Below, in pieces: positions 54,045 to 63,024 of a stretch of 64,000 bases of DNA; the first letter of the stretch is position 1; the number at the start of each line of letters is the position of its first letter. The stretch spans positions 2,294,001 through 2,358,000 of the forward strand of contig NZ_BSST01000001.1 in assembly GCF_030161395.1 (NCBI RefSeq), in the 5' to 3' direction. Under the pieces are notes generated by a model, which worked only from the letters and a program-made list of their open reading frames with translations, was not told the DNA's origin and did no database searches. Source of the stretch: Thalassotalea insulae. GTDB lineage: Bacteria > Pseudomonadota > Gammaproteobacteria > Enterobacterales > Alteromonadaceae. The translations under genes and the position numbers were made by a program.

Positions 54045-54311
54045 ATGGATATTTCAATAGAGATCAGCTTGTACCCGCTAGCAGAACAAGAATTCAAGGC
54101 AGAAATTTGGGCTTTTATCAAACGACTGAGAGCCGTTGACGGTTTGCAAGTTGTCACTAATGGCATGAGTACTCAAGTTTTTGGTGAATACGATCTGGCG
54201 GTGGCTAAGGTGATGACGGAAATTAAGCAGGTCCATCAATCATTAAATGCGGCCGTCTTTGTTTGTAAGTTTATTGGCGGCAACCGTAGCCAGGTGGAAG
54301 CAGAGCGTTAA
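54045..54311 (+). CDS. YkoF/MTH1187-like thiamine-binding protein
   Basis: 88 residues, no signal peptide, one ferredoxin-like domain: DISIEISLYPLAEQEFKAEI, then VDGLQVVTNGMSTQVFGEYD and AVFVCKFIGGNR. YkoF-type and DUF77 proteins bind thiamine or HMP in thiamine-regulated operons. Half the length of Bacillus YkoF, which carries two such domains. Its stop overlaps the next ATG (TAATG), so the two are co-translated. Confidence 0.82.
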   Translation: MDISIEISLYPLAEQEFKAEIWAFIKRLRAVDGLQVVTNGMSTQVFGEYDLAVAKVMTEIKQVHQSLNAAVFVCKFIGGNRSQVEAER

Positions 54312-54934
54312 TGACTGAAATTGTTCAATACTTTAGCCAGTTACCTTTTTGGGAATGGCTTGCGGTTATTTGTGCATTGCTTTACGTGCTGTTAGCGGCA
54401 CGAGAAAATATCTGGTGCTGGCCAGCAGCATTGGTCAGTACTTTGATTTACACAGTGATTTTCTATGATGTTTATCTGTGGATGGATAGCCTGTTACAGC
54501 TTTACTATCTGGTAATGGCAGTCTATGGCTGGTATTGCTGGCAAGGCCTGACTCAGCTTGATCATCAAGCGGTGCATATTCAGCGCTGGCCGTTACATCG
54601 GCATAGTAAAATCATCGCGGCGTTATCAGTGCTTTCTTTGATATTCGGCTGGTTAATGGCTAATTTCACGCCAACAGATTTTCCATATTTGGATTCAGCA
54701 ACCACCGTATTTGCGGTGTTTGCAACCTATCTGGTGGCGCAAAAAGTACTGGAAAACTGGCTTTACTGGGTGGTTATTGATGCAGTATCTATATACTTGT
54801 ATCTTGCTAAAGACCTCCAGCCGACAGCGTTGTTATTCGTCTTGTATGTGGTGATGGCTATTTATGGTTATCTGCAATGGTCAGCGAGGTATCAGCAAGG
54901 CTTCGCAGGCGATGATGCGGTTGCTTTAAAATGA
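54311..54934 (+). CDS. pnuT: PnuC-family transporter, probably thiamine-specific (PnuT)
   Basis: 207 residues with about seven membrane helices. PnuC signatures: RENIWCWPAALVSTLIYTVI, then LWMDSLLQLYYLVMAVYGWY and a repeat-like half at ENWLYWVVIDAVSIYLYLAK. The family moves uncharged vitamins by facilitated diffusion, with trapping by a kinase. Position in a TPP-riboswitch operon next to a kinase-like gene points to thiamine rather than nicotinamide riboside. Overlaps the next gene by 4 bases (ATGA). Confidence 0.88.
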   Translation: MTEIVQYFSQLPFWEWLAVICALLYVLLAARENIWCWPAALVSTLIYTVIFYDVYLWMDSLLQLYYLVMAVYGWYCWQGLTQLDHQAVHIQRWPLHRHSKIIAALSVLSLIFGWLMANFTPTDFPYLDSATTVFAVFATYLVAQKVLENWLYWVVIDAVSIYLYLAKDLQPTALLFVLYVVMAIYGYLQWSARYQQGFAGDDAVALK

Positions 54935-55827
54935 CTGTCGATTGTTGCCATTATGAGCAAGCGATTTTGCAGCTGCCCTGTTTTGATGGGGCAGTCAGCA
55001 AGATAAAGAAAATTCCCCAAGGGTTAAGTCATCATTGTTATCTGGTGGAATGTCAAAGCAACTCAATTCAGTACGTGAGGCGATATTTCGTTAAGTATCT
55101 AGCTGATCATCAAGTTAGCGCAAGTAATGAAAGTTTATCATTACAGCTTGCTGCTGATGCTGCGATTAGTCCTAAAATTATTTACCTTGATCAACAATGG
55201 CTGGTGACTGCTTATATTGATGGTAAAACCTTAGCTTCTTTAAAACTACCACTTGAGGAAAAGATTAAACAAGCGCTGCAGTTAATGTCACATTGTCATC
55301 AGCTGACAGCTGATGCTGCGATTAGTAACTTATCGATACGCACCATCATTGAGCGACAAATTGCTCAGCTGCAATTTAACAATGAACAACAGTTACAGTT
55401 GAGTCAACTTGCTGACGAACTAGTGAGTTTTACCGAAGCCGAAACTAAAGTGCTGTGTCATGGCGATATCAACTTCTCTAATATTATTGTAGATAGTAAA
55501 CAAGCCTGGTTACTGGATTTTGAGTGTGCCTTTGTCGGAGCCAGAGAATTTGATTTGGCAATGCTGGTGGCGGTAAATAACCTGCCAAAAGCCAGCGTAG
55601 AGTTTGTTATCACTGAATATTGTCAGCGGGCAAACACTAGTATAAAAGAGAGTGAAGTGAATACTTACTTAGCTTGTTGTTATTTAATAAATGGCTTGTG
55701 GTATTTGAACCATGCTTGCTCTGCTGATAATAATCAAGAGTATCTATTATTAGCTCATCAGCAGTTACTGCAATTTGATCAATTGGCGATCACCCCAATT
55801 TCCTTATTCGAGCTCCTTTGCCACTAA
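54931..55827 (+). CDS. Thiamine-kinase-like phosphotransferase (APH fold)
   Basis: 298 residues. The Brenner motif is VLCHGDINFSNIIVD and the metal-binding DFE is AWLLDFECAFVGAREFDLAM, both typical of the aminoglycoside/choline/thiamine kinase fold. The start region (KIPQGLSHHCYLVE) resembles the glycine loop of ThiK. In operon with PnuT it would phosphorylate incoming thiamine and trap it. The four genes make an uptake-and-salvage pathway: outer membrane, binding, inner membrane, kinase. Confidence 0.85.
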   Translation: MTVDCCHYEQAILQLPCFDGAVSKIKKIPQGLSHHCYLVECQSNSIQYVRRYFVKYLADHQVSASNESLSLQLAADAAISPKIIYLDQQWLVTAYIDGKTLASLKLPLEEKIKQALQLMSHCHQLTADAAISNLSIRTIIERQIAQLQFNNEQQLQLSQLADELVSFTEAETKVLCHGDINFSNIIVDSKQAWLLDFECAFVGAREFDLAMLVAVNNLPKASVEFVITEYCQRANTSIKESEVNTYLACCYLINGLWYLNHACSADNNQEYLLLAHQQLLQFDQLAITPISLFELLCH

Positions 55828-55981
55828 CGTATTAGTCGTTATTTTATCTGTATTTTCCTTTAATCATTATTCCTGTTCAGGAAATATATTGTGACATTTA
55901 TTTATCCACGCGTGGTTAAATTTTCGCCAAAACGCGATATGCTAAATTAAGCTATTGAAATTTCATTACTAAGGATCAGTT

Positions 55982-56902
55982 ATGCAAACAATAAAATTCA
56001 CCATCGTATCCATATTCTGTATTGTGTTTAGTGCTCAGTTATTTGCTGTGGAAGTGTTTAGTTGCGATAGCGCTGATTGTAAAAGCCAATTTAAGCAATA
56101 TAAAAAGTTTGCTAAAAATGGCAGCCCAGATGCACAAGAAATTCTAGCTTACCTGTATTTAAATGGTTATGGGGTAGAAGCGGATCCGGGTAAGGCAAGT
56201 CGTTGGTTTAAAAAAGCGGCGAATCAAGGACAAACAGGTGCAAAAGCATCTCTAGCTTATATGTATATTCGCGGACAAGGCAAGAAGCAGGATGTTGAAC
56301 GCGGTATTAATATGCTGGCTGAGCTGGCAAATGATAAAGTCCATCAGGCGGCGTTACAGCTAGGATTATTATTTGCGCAAGGTCAATATATTCAACAGGA
56401 TTATAAATTAGCCGAGCAATGGTTAATGCAAGCAATAGCCGGCGGAAATCAAAAGGCGATATATTTACTCGGGCTGATTTATGAATATGGCTTAAGCGGG
56501 CAAGTTAAACTGGAAGATGCAAAAATGCTGTATCAGCATATAGCTGCTAATAATCAAGAGGCTGCTGCACGTTTACAGTATTTAGCTAATGTCGATAGCA
56601 CTAAGGCATTAGCAGATGCGAAAATGGTGGATATATTTAATCTATCGAACGATGATCCGGATATTGAGCGTATTGAAGTCGTCAACAATATCGATACGTT
56701 TCTAACGGATAATTTGGCTTTTATCGAAAGCCAGGGGATTTATACTTCTTCCAGTACAGGTTCGCGTATTAAGGGAAAACGCTGCAATGACAATGTTAAC
56801 TGTAAAGCAGCGATTAACGCCCAGGATAAATTCAATATTATCAACTTCTGGCAGGGGTTAAATACTATTAAGCCACACGTGAGAACTGGGGGCTTACAAT
56901 AA
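55982..56902 (+). CDS. Secreted Sel1-repeat protein
   Basis: 306 residues with a signal peptide ending QLFA near 22. Sel1-like repeats run from about 38 to 200: DAQEILAYLYLNGYGVEADP, KASRWFKKAANQGQTGAKAS, RGQGKKQDVERGI, and QAALQLGLLFAQGQYIQQDY. These alpha-alpha units serve as protein-binding scaffolds. The last 100 residues have no repeat and contain two cysteines (KGKRCNDNVNCKAAINA). No operon partners. Role unknown, envelope scaffold likely. Confidence 0.85.
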   Translation: MQTIKFTIVSIFCIVFSAQLFAVEVFSCDSADCKSQFKQYKKFAKNGSPDAQEILAYLYLNGYGVEADPGKASRWFKKAANQGQTGAKASLAYMYIRGQGKKQDVERGINMLAELANDKVHQAALQLGLLFAQGQYIQQDYKLAEQWLMQAIAGGNQKAIYLLGLIYEYGLSGQVKLEDAKMLYQHIAANNQEAAARLQYLANVDSTKALADAKMVDIFNLSNDDPDIERIEVVNNIDTFLTDNLAFIESQGIYTSSSTGSRIKGKRCNDNVNCKAAINAQDKFNIINFWQGLNTIKPHVRTGGLQ

Positions 56903-56925
56903 TTATTAGTTAAACTGCCATAACC

Positions 56926-56952
56926 CCAACGACGTCTAATTTACGTCGTTGG
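56926..56952 (+). terminator. Hairpin between convergent genes
   Basis: The perfect 10-bp stem CCAACGACGT/ACGTCGTTGG has a 7-base loop. It overlaps the last codons of the RND gene on the minus strand and lies 24 bp after the Sel1 stop. No T tract on either side, so intrinsic termination is uncertain. Confidence 0.45.
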
Positions 56953-59900
56953 TGGCAAAGTTGCTATCAGTGTTATTTGATGCCAATTCATTGCTGAACC
57001 TATGATCTGTGACCTTACCCATTTGCAGTAAACTCGGTAAGAAGATCAGGGTAAAGACAGTACTAACACTCATGCCGCCGACAATAACCGCAGCAATGCC
57101 CCGGTAAAGTTCGGCGCCGGCACCAGGGATCAGTAACAGCGGTAACATGCCACAAATACTGGTTAAGGTGCTCATAAGAATCGGTCTTAAGCGTAGCCTG
57201 ACTGCCTGCTGCACTGCATCGTGTCGTGATAAACCTTCGCTTTCACCCATACGGGTTTGATAGACCAGTAATATCGCATTATTGACCACCAGCCCAAGCA
57301 AAATAATAAAACCTATCATGGTTAATAAATCCAGCGGTTGGAAGATCACTAGGTTGGTAATTTGTAGTACGGCGATACCACCAACTGTCGCTAATGGAAT
57401 GGTAAACAGTACCAGTAAACTGTCCTTAAATGAGCGAAATAATGCGGACATTAACAGATAAAGAATGATTAATGCGAGAACGAAACTTTGGCTCATATTA
57501 GTGAGCGCTTCTGTCAACGCTTCGGCAGAACCACGATAGCTAATAGCACCATCTTCCGGTAATTGTGCCAATATCGCAGGCTCGGCTTGTTCTTTAATGG
57601 TATTGATGGCATCTTCCAAACTCATATTACCTGGCGGTGTTACTTGCAAAGTAATGGTTCTTTTTCTGTCGATGCGTCGAATTGAACTTGGACCTGCAGT
57701 ACGGACAACATCAACCAGCTCTCCGACCTGTTGTACTCCTGCTTTCGGAGTATAAAGTGGGATTGTTGCTAACTCTTCTGGTGTGTCCCAGTCCGTAGAA
57801 CGTAAAAAAACATCCAGACGTTTTTGGCCGTTAAAGAAATCACCTACATACAGGCCTGTGCCTAAAGCGCGAGAAATCGTCGATACTTGTTGGCGATTCC
57901 AACCCGCTTCGGCAATGCTACGCTCATTCGGGATCATGCGAATTTCAGGTTCCGCTAAGCTAAGTCCCGGAGTCGGTCTGATTTGAGCACCTGGTAATGC
58001 CTGACTAACCGCGCCAAAGCCAACTTGGGCGGCAGTTAACAATTGATTGACTTCATTACCCTGAATATCAATATCAATACGACGGCCACCACCTAAGTTA
58101 CCAAACAATTCTTCTTGCGAGGCAAAGGCAATGGTATCCGGAAATCCTGCCAAGATTTCACTATTAACGATATTGACGATAGTTTTAATATCATCAGAAT
58201 CTTGGGCACGTCCACCCATAAAACCAAAATTACCAAAGAACCCAAGCCATGAATGCTCTATTTTCGGTGATTTTTCTCCTTTTAAATAAGGCATCAGGCG
58301 GCGATTGATTTCATCGCTCATTTCAAAACGTGCTGCCGGATAACTTTGTCCTGGTGGTGGTAATAAAAAGGCATTAAAGGAATTTTGGTTACCTTTCGGT
58401 AAATAATCCACTTTCGGGAACATTAAGTAGCTGCCGATAAAAGAGAATAACATTAACCCAAACACCCAGGAGGCACGTTTTGTTGGGGTTGACGTAATAT
58501 GCATGATCCCTTTAGTGATATTCGACCACCAGTGTTGATGAGGATCTTCTTCTGATACTTGGCTTAATAAGCGTCTGGCCGCGGTTGGTAAAACTGTCAC
58601 TGCGATTAATAGCGATGCGACAATAGCAACGGCTATGGTGATGGCTAAGTCGGCAAATAGCTGACCGGAAATTTCTTCCAAAAAAGCAATAGGTAAAAAT
58701 ATCGCGACTGTGGTTGCGGTCGAAGATAGCAAGGCGCCCCAGACCTGGCTGGTTCCTTTTAACGACGCTTCGTCAGACTGAGTACCTTTCTCTCGCAAGC
58801 GCACTATGTTTTCTAGCACGACTATTGCGGCATCCAGCACCATACCCACCGCAAATGCTAAGCCTGCCATGGAAATAATGTTGAGGGTTCTGCCGGCGCT
58901 ATACATAACCACTAGCGTGATCACTAAAGAAATTGGAATCGATAGTGCTACGATTAAGGTGGCGCGGAATTTTCTTAAAAACCACCATAATACCGTGATC
59001 GCTAACATGATGCCGATGAGCAAGTTGTTTTTTACTAGGCTCATGGAACGGCCGATGTAGACGGTTTCATCATACATCTGGATCAGTTGTAGATTAGCAC
59101 GCTTTAAAGGCCCATTATTCAGTTCATCAATCGCAGCTTTCAGGCCATCCATTACTTGAATAACGTTGACCCCTTGCTCTGTTTGTACGTTCATTGCAAT
59201 TGCAGGTTCGCCATCGAGTGTTAGCACACCGGTTCTGTCTGCCAGGGTTAGTTCTACTTTAGCGATATCTTGTAATAATATCGGTTGACCGTCGCGCCAG
59301 TCGATAACCATGTTTTGTAATTGTTCAACACCGTATTTGCCGGAAAAACGTAAGGTATATTTACGCCGCCCCACTTCATTGAAACCGCCAGAGGTATCGC
59401 TGTTATTCGTTAAGGTGCTGGCAATTTCTGGAATATTAAGACCTAAAGTTGCTGCCTTGTATGGGTCAAAAGTGATGCGTAGCTCAGTTGCTAATCCACC
59501 AAAGGCATTGGTTTGTGAAACGCCTTCGACTCGCTCTAAACGAGTTTGAATCACTTCGTCGGTATAGTCCTGATAGCTGACGATATCGTTATTATTCCCT
59601 GCCGTTGGTTTTAATGCTAACCAGGCGATAGCATCGAAAGTACTGGCACCGCCTACAGCGATGACAGGCTCTGTTGCATCTGGTGGGTAACTCGGTACCT
59701 GATTCAGTGCATTCATAACATCAATTAATGCCCGTTGCAGATTAACTCCAGTTTTATACCTTAAAGTGATACTGCCCTGACCTTGATTGGAGCTTGACTC
59801 GAGTAATTCTAAGTTTTGTAATCCTTTTAGAACATCCTCTTGCCGTTCGATAATTTCAGCTTCAATTTCTTCCGGCGCCGCTGCACGCCAGCCGGTGGAA

Positions 59901-60040
59901 ATCACTATCTGAGGCTTGCTGATTTCCGGGGTTAATTGGATTGGTAATTTGAATAAGCTGATCAAACCAAATAGTAAGATCAGTAACACCGCGACAATAA
60001 CTGCGGTTGGATTTCTAAGGGAGGCAGCAGTTAATGTCAT
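56936..60040 (-). CDS. RND efflux transporter, inner-membrane pump
   Basis: 1034 residues, full length for a 12-helix RND protein with two periplasmic loops. N-terminal helix AVIVAVLLILLFGLISLFKL and porter-domain segments are clear. The TM4 motif is GMVLDAAIVVLENIVRLREK: one Asp where AcrB has two. The TM10 motif is GLVVNNAILLVYQTRMGESE with Asn where AcrB has Lys940. Such variation is known in HAE-1-like members outside the AcrB subgroup, so coupling may differ. It overlaps the adaptor stop (TAATG). No outer-membrane channel gene is nearby. Substrate unknown. Confidence 0.93.
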   Translation of the reverse strand: MTLTAASLRNPTAVIVAVLLILLFGLISLFKLPIQLTPEISKPQIVISTGWRAAAPEEIEAEIIERQEDVLKGLQNLELLESSSNQGQGSITLRYKTGVNLQRALIDVMNALNQVPSYPPDATEPVIAVGGASTFDAIAWLALKPTAGNNNDIVSYQDYTDEVIQTRLERVEGVSQTNAFGGLATELRITFDPYKAATLGLNIPEIASTLTNNSDTSGGFNEVGRRKYTLRFSGKYGVEQLQNMVIDWRDGQPILLQDIAKVELTLADRTGVLTLDGEPAIAMNVQTEQGVNVIQVMDGLKAAIDELNNGPLKRANLQLIQMYDETVYIGRSMSLVKNNLLIGIMLAITVLWWFLRKFRATLIVALSIPISLVITLVVMYSAGRTLNIISMAGLAFAVGMVLDAAIVVLENIVRLREKGTQSDEASLKGTSQVWGALLSSTATTVAIFLPIAFLEEISGQLFADLAITIAVAIVASLLIAVTVLPTAARRLLSQVSEEDPHQHWWSNITKGIMHITSTPTKRASWVFGLMLFSFIGSYLMFPKVDYLPKGNQNSFNAFLLPPPGQSYPAARFEMSDEINRRLMPYLKGEKSPKIEHSWLGFFGNFGFMGGRAQDSDDIKTIVNIVNSEILAGFPDTIAFASQEELFGNLGGGRRIDIDIQGNEVNQLLTAAQVGFGAVSQALPGAQIRPTPGLSLAEPEIRMIPNERSIAEAGWNRQQVSTISRALGTGLYVGDFFNGQKRLDVFLRSTDWDTPEELATIPLYTPKAGVQQVGELVDVVRTAGPSSIRRIDRKRTITLQVTPPGNMSLEDAINTIKEQAEPAILAQLPEDGAISYRGSAEALTEALTNMSQSFVLALIILYLLMSALFRSFKDSLLVLFTIPLATVGGIAVLQITNLVIFQPLDLLTMIGFIILLGLVVNNAILLVYQTRMGESEGLSRHDAVQQAVRLRLRPILMSTLTSICGMLPLLLIPGAGAELYRGIAAVIVGGMSVSTVFTLIFLPSLLQMGKVTDHRFSNELASNNTDSNFATNDVN

Positions 60041-61125
60041 TATCTGTTACTCACTAATGATTTACCGGAAACTAAGGCATCGTTATTGGATTTAATATTA
60101 ACACTTTGTCCAGAACGTAGACGTTCTGCGCCACGGATAACGACTTTATCACCTGCTTTTATATCACCCATCACTTCCACCAGTTGACCTTCGCTGATAC
60201 CTAAGGTGACTTCTTTTTGCTGTGCTTTGTTTTCATTATCAATAATAAAAATGCTGGTGGCATTACGACGCAATACCAGAGCATCACGTGGGGTTGCTAG
60301 TACTTGTTTACTTTCACCAGTTGCGACTGCCGCTTTAATATCTAAGCCAATTGGCCAGTCAAAAGTCGACATATCAAGGCGTACTTCCATTAAATGTGAA
60401 CGGGAATCTGAAACCGGAATTATGATTTTAATATCCGCTAAACCTTCACCTAGTGGCGATTTGACTGCTAATTGCTTACTTTGTTTTAAGTAACGATAAG
60501 CCGTTAACGGTGCGTAAAGCGCAGCTTCAATATTGGCGGTTTCCACTAAACGAACGATCGCAGTACCGTTATTAACATATTCCCCTTGGTTACTTAAACG
60601 TTCAGCGACTATGCCATCAAACGGGGCCTTTAATTGAGTGTATTGGAGATCTTGCTCAATTTGTGCGAGCTTAGCTTTTGCTGCTTCAACATTTGCTTTG
60701 GCAATATTGAAATTGGCAATACTTTGTTCTAGCTCTTTATTCGAGATAAGTTTTTGCTTAACCAGGGATTTTTTTCTTTTTACTTCGGAAGATTCAAATG
60801 CCAGTTTCGCTTCGGCATTTGCGACCAATGCACTTTCTTCATTCCGTTTTAGCAAGAGCGGACGGTCGTCAAGCTGGGCGATCACTTGGTCTTTTTTCAC
60901 TTGAGTGCCTAAATCGACTAGGCTGATTAGGCGACCGGAGACATCGGCGGCAATTTTAGAATTATTACGACTGACAATTGAGCCAGAAACCCAGGCAACC
61001 GGGGATAAGGTGGTCTCAACGATAGTAGCTACATTAACATTGGCTGCTGGCCCTTGCTGTGCAGTGGCGTTGTTCATAGAAAGGGCGAAAGTAACGATAG
61101 CAATACTGGTACGGAATAATTTCAT
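60040..61125 (-). CDS. RND periplasmic adaptor (membrane fusion protein)
   Basis: 361 residues with a signal peptide ending NATA near 22. The lipoyl/barrel-sandwich half starts VSGSIVSRNNSKIAADVSGR and closes LKAPFDGIVAERLSNQGEYV; a coiled-coil hairpin lies between (EVKRKKSLVKQKLISNKELE). The membrane-proximal domain ends VMGDIKAGDKVVIRGAERLR. It links the pump to an outer-membrane channel. First gene of the two-gene operon. Confidence 0.92.
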   Translation of the reverse strand: MKLFRTSIAIVTFALSMNNATAQQGPAANVNVATIVETTLSPVAWVSGSIVSRNNSKIAADVSGRLISLVDLGTQVKKDQVIAQLDDRPLLLKRNEESALVANAEAKLAFESSEVKRKKSLVKQKLISNKELEQSIANFNIAKANVEAAKAKLAQIEQDLQYTQLKAPFDGIVAERLSNQGEYVNNGTAIVRLVETANIEAALYAPLTAYRYLKQSKQLAVKSPLGEGLADIKIIIPVSDSRSHLMEVRLDMSTFDWPIGLDIKAAVATGESKQVLATPRDALVLRRNATSIFIIDNENKAQQKEVTLGISEGQLVEVMGDIKAGDKVVIRGAERLRSGQSVNIKSNNDALVSGKSLVSNR

Positions 61126-61270
61126 AGTTTTACTTCATGATCCTTTAAAAGCTAACTTATAAGTGTATGCTAACTTTGAGAAAACTTCTTGATTAATAAT
61201 ATCTGAATATGAACCGTTTGGACGAAGATTTATTTCAATGTTATTACGGTTCTTAGTAACAAAATGCGAC

Positions 61271-61309
61271 AGCGAGCGCCGAAAGGCAACAGGGTTACGA
61301 CGGCTCGCT
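61271..61309 (-). terminator. Nested hairpin after the M28 gene
   Basis: AGCGAGC and GCTCGCT form an outer stem around an inner GCC-GAAA-GGC hairpin. On the minus strand it follows the M28 peptidase stop by about 30 bp. The long T run (ATTTTTT) is on the plus side, so minus-strand termination may be weak. Confidence 0.45.
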
Positions 61310-61337
61310 TATTTTTTCCGATGAGTGGCTGTTATTG

Positions 61338-62411
61338 TTATTTACGGGCGGCGAAATAGGTCGCAGCATGGCTGAGTAGCTCTATCAGAACATTAACATT
61401 ATCAGTAACTTGCTGTGAGACCCTCGATGGGAATAATTGTTCAAGTTTATCTAAGTTATCGTATTGTGTATGCCAGATTTTACCCCATTGGCTTTCGGTT
61501 TCCCGATCACAAGCGCTCTGAGTTTTGCTGTTATAACAATCCCAAAGTGCCGGATTGGTTGATTGCGAATAACCATCAAAGCCGTCCTTACCGTTAATGG
61601 TAAAGTTGGTTGATTCGACATAGGCAATTGGAATACCGGCACAGGCAAATGGTGCATGATCTGACCAAGCGCCGGTGACGCCCGCAGGATAACCTGGATA
61701 CTCAGGGTGGATGATGTATTGTTTTTTGCTGCCTAAGACTTTTGTTGAAGCATTTAATAATGCTGCTCTAATTTGAGTATCAGCATTGTAACTGTCTTGG
61801 GCATCAGAACACTTATATGGTTTGGTGTGAGCACTATGGACATAAACAAAATCACCACCTGCGATAGTGTCAAAATTGATCATTGCACTGATTTGTCCAA
61901 TTTCATCGGCAGCGTTTTTTAGCTGTTGGACATAATAGTTAGAACCTTTTAATCCTTGTTCTTCCGCGCCAAAGGCGATGAAGCGGATGTTATAATCCTG
62001 TGGTGGCTGGTCGTGTATTGCTTTGGCGATTGCCAGCATTGCCGCTACACCGGCGCCGTTATCTGTAGCCCCTAGTGAGCCTTCTTTTGCTCCGGTGGAG
62101 TCATAATGGGCGGCAAGAATAATTGTTTGCTTAAGTTTTGGATTGCTATTAACAATAAGGTTTTTCGACACTTTATCGTTATCAAAATTAAAGCTTTGTT
62201 CAGTGACCAGATAGCCGATGTTGTTCAATGTTTTGCTAATAAAGTCGGCGGTTTGTTGCTCTTTAGCTGTACCGGCAACGCGGGCACCAATACCTGATTG
62301 TTGATCGGCCAGCTGCTTGAGGTAATGATTTGCCAGTGCATGATAGGAAGTGGTTTTGGCTTGAGCTAGTGCGCTCAGCAGGGCCAGAAAAATAATCGCT
62401 AGTCTTATCAC
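61338..62411 (-). CDS. Secreted M28-family zinc aminopeptidase
   Basis: 357 residues with a signal peptide ending AQA at 18. All metal ligands and the catalytic Glu are visible: His102 (LAAHYDSTG), Asp117 (GATDNGAGVA), Glu150-Glu151 (FGAEEQGLKGS), Asp181 (NFDTIAGGD), and a later His in GAWSDHAPFACAGIP. Typical of exported leucine- or alkaline-phosphatase-isozyme-like aminopeptidases. Cysteines near the end (LWDCYNSKTQSACDRE) may form a disulfide. Divergent from the GPx-like gene. Confidence 0.93.
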   Translation of the reverse strand: MIRLAIIFLALLSALAQAKTTSYHALANHYLKQLADQQSGIGARVAGTAKEQQTADFISKTLNNIGYLVTEQSFNFDNDKVSKNLIVNSNPKLKQTIILAAHYDSTGAKEGSLGATDNGAGVAAMLAIAKAIHDQPPQDYNIRFIAFGAEEQGLKGSNYYVQQLKNAADEIGQISAMINFDTIAGGDFVYVHSAHTKPYKCSDAQDSYNADTQIRAALLNASTKVLGSKKQYIIHPEYPGYPAGVTGAWSDHAPFACAGIPIAYVESTNFTINGKDGFDGYSQSTNPALWDCYNSKTQSACDRETESQWGKIWHTQYDNLDKLEQLFPSRVSQQVTDNVNVLIELLSHAATYFAARK

Positions 62412-62468
62412 AATATTTTATGCTCTTTTTTGTTATAGTGGCTTGATATGGAAATTAACTAAGATTAT

Positions 62469-63017
62469 ATGATGAAATCATCTATTTATGCAGCGCTATT
62501 TTTACTGCTGCTTATTGCCAATAGTTACGCGGTTAGCTGTCCTGATTATTTGGATGTCAGTTTTAAAAAGTTACATTCGAGTCAGTCGGTTGATTTATGT
62601 CAGTTAACGCAGGGGAAACCGGTATTAATAGTGAATACTGCGAGTCATTGCGGCTATACTCCTCACTTTAAAGAGCTTGAAGCGATTCATCAAAAATATC
62701 ATTCGCAAGGACTGGTGGTGATTGGTTTTCCTTCGGATGATTTTTTTCAGGAAGAGGATGATGAAGCGAAAACTGCGGAGATTTGTTTTATTAATTACGG
62801 TGTCACTTTTACTATGCTAACGCCAACTGCGGTATGGGGCGGTGACGTGAATAGTGTCTTTAAATTTTTAGCAGAAAAATCTACGTCACCTAAATGGAAT
62901 TTTTACAAGTATCTGATCGATGGTAAAGGGCAGCAAGTGCAGGTGTTTAGCCCGCGAGTGGCGCCAGACGATGAACGTTTTATTTCCGCGATAGAATCGC
63001 TAGTTGTGAAAAAATAG
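62469..63017 (+). CDS. Exported glutathione-peroxidase-like protein, atypical active site
   Basis: 182 residues with a signal peptide ending SYAVS near 22. The peroxidatic cysteine is C61 in NTASHCGYTPHFKELE, and the Trp and Asn of the tetrad are kept (SPKWNFYKYLIDGKG). The block that is usually FPCNQF reads FPSDDF at 87-92, so the resolving Cys and the tetrad Gln are replaced. The fold is still thioredoxin-like. It may be a thiol peroxidase with altered partner or low activity. Starts at 62469 or the next ATG. An open gene follows 7 bp later. Confidence 0.85.
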   Translation: MMKSSIYAALFLLLLIANSYAVSCPDYLDVSFKKLHSSQSVDLCQLTQGKPVLIVNTASHCGYTPHFKELEAIHQKYHSQGLVVIGFPSDDFFQEEDDEAKTAEICFINYGVTFTMLTPTAVWGGDVNSVFKFLAEKSTSPKWNFYKYLIDGKGQQVQVFSPRVAPDDERFISAIESLVVKK

Positions 63018-63024
63018 TCATTAT

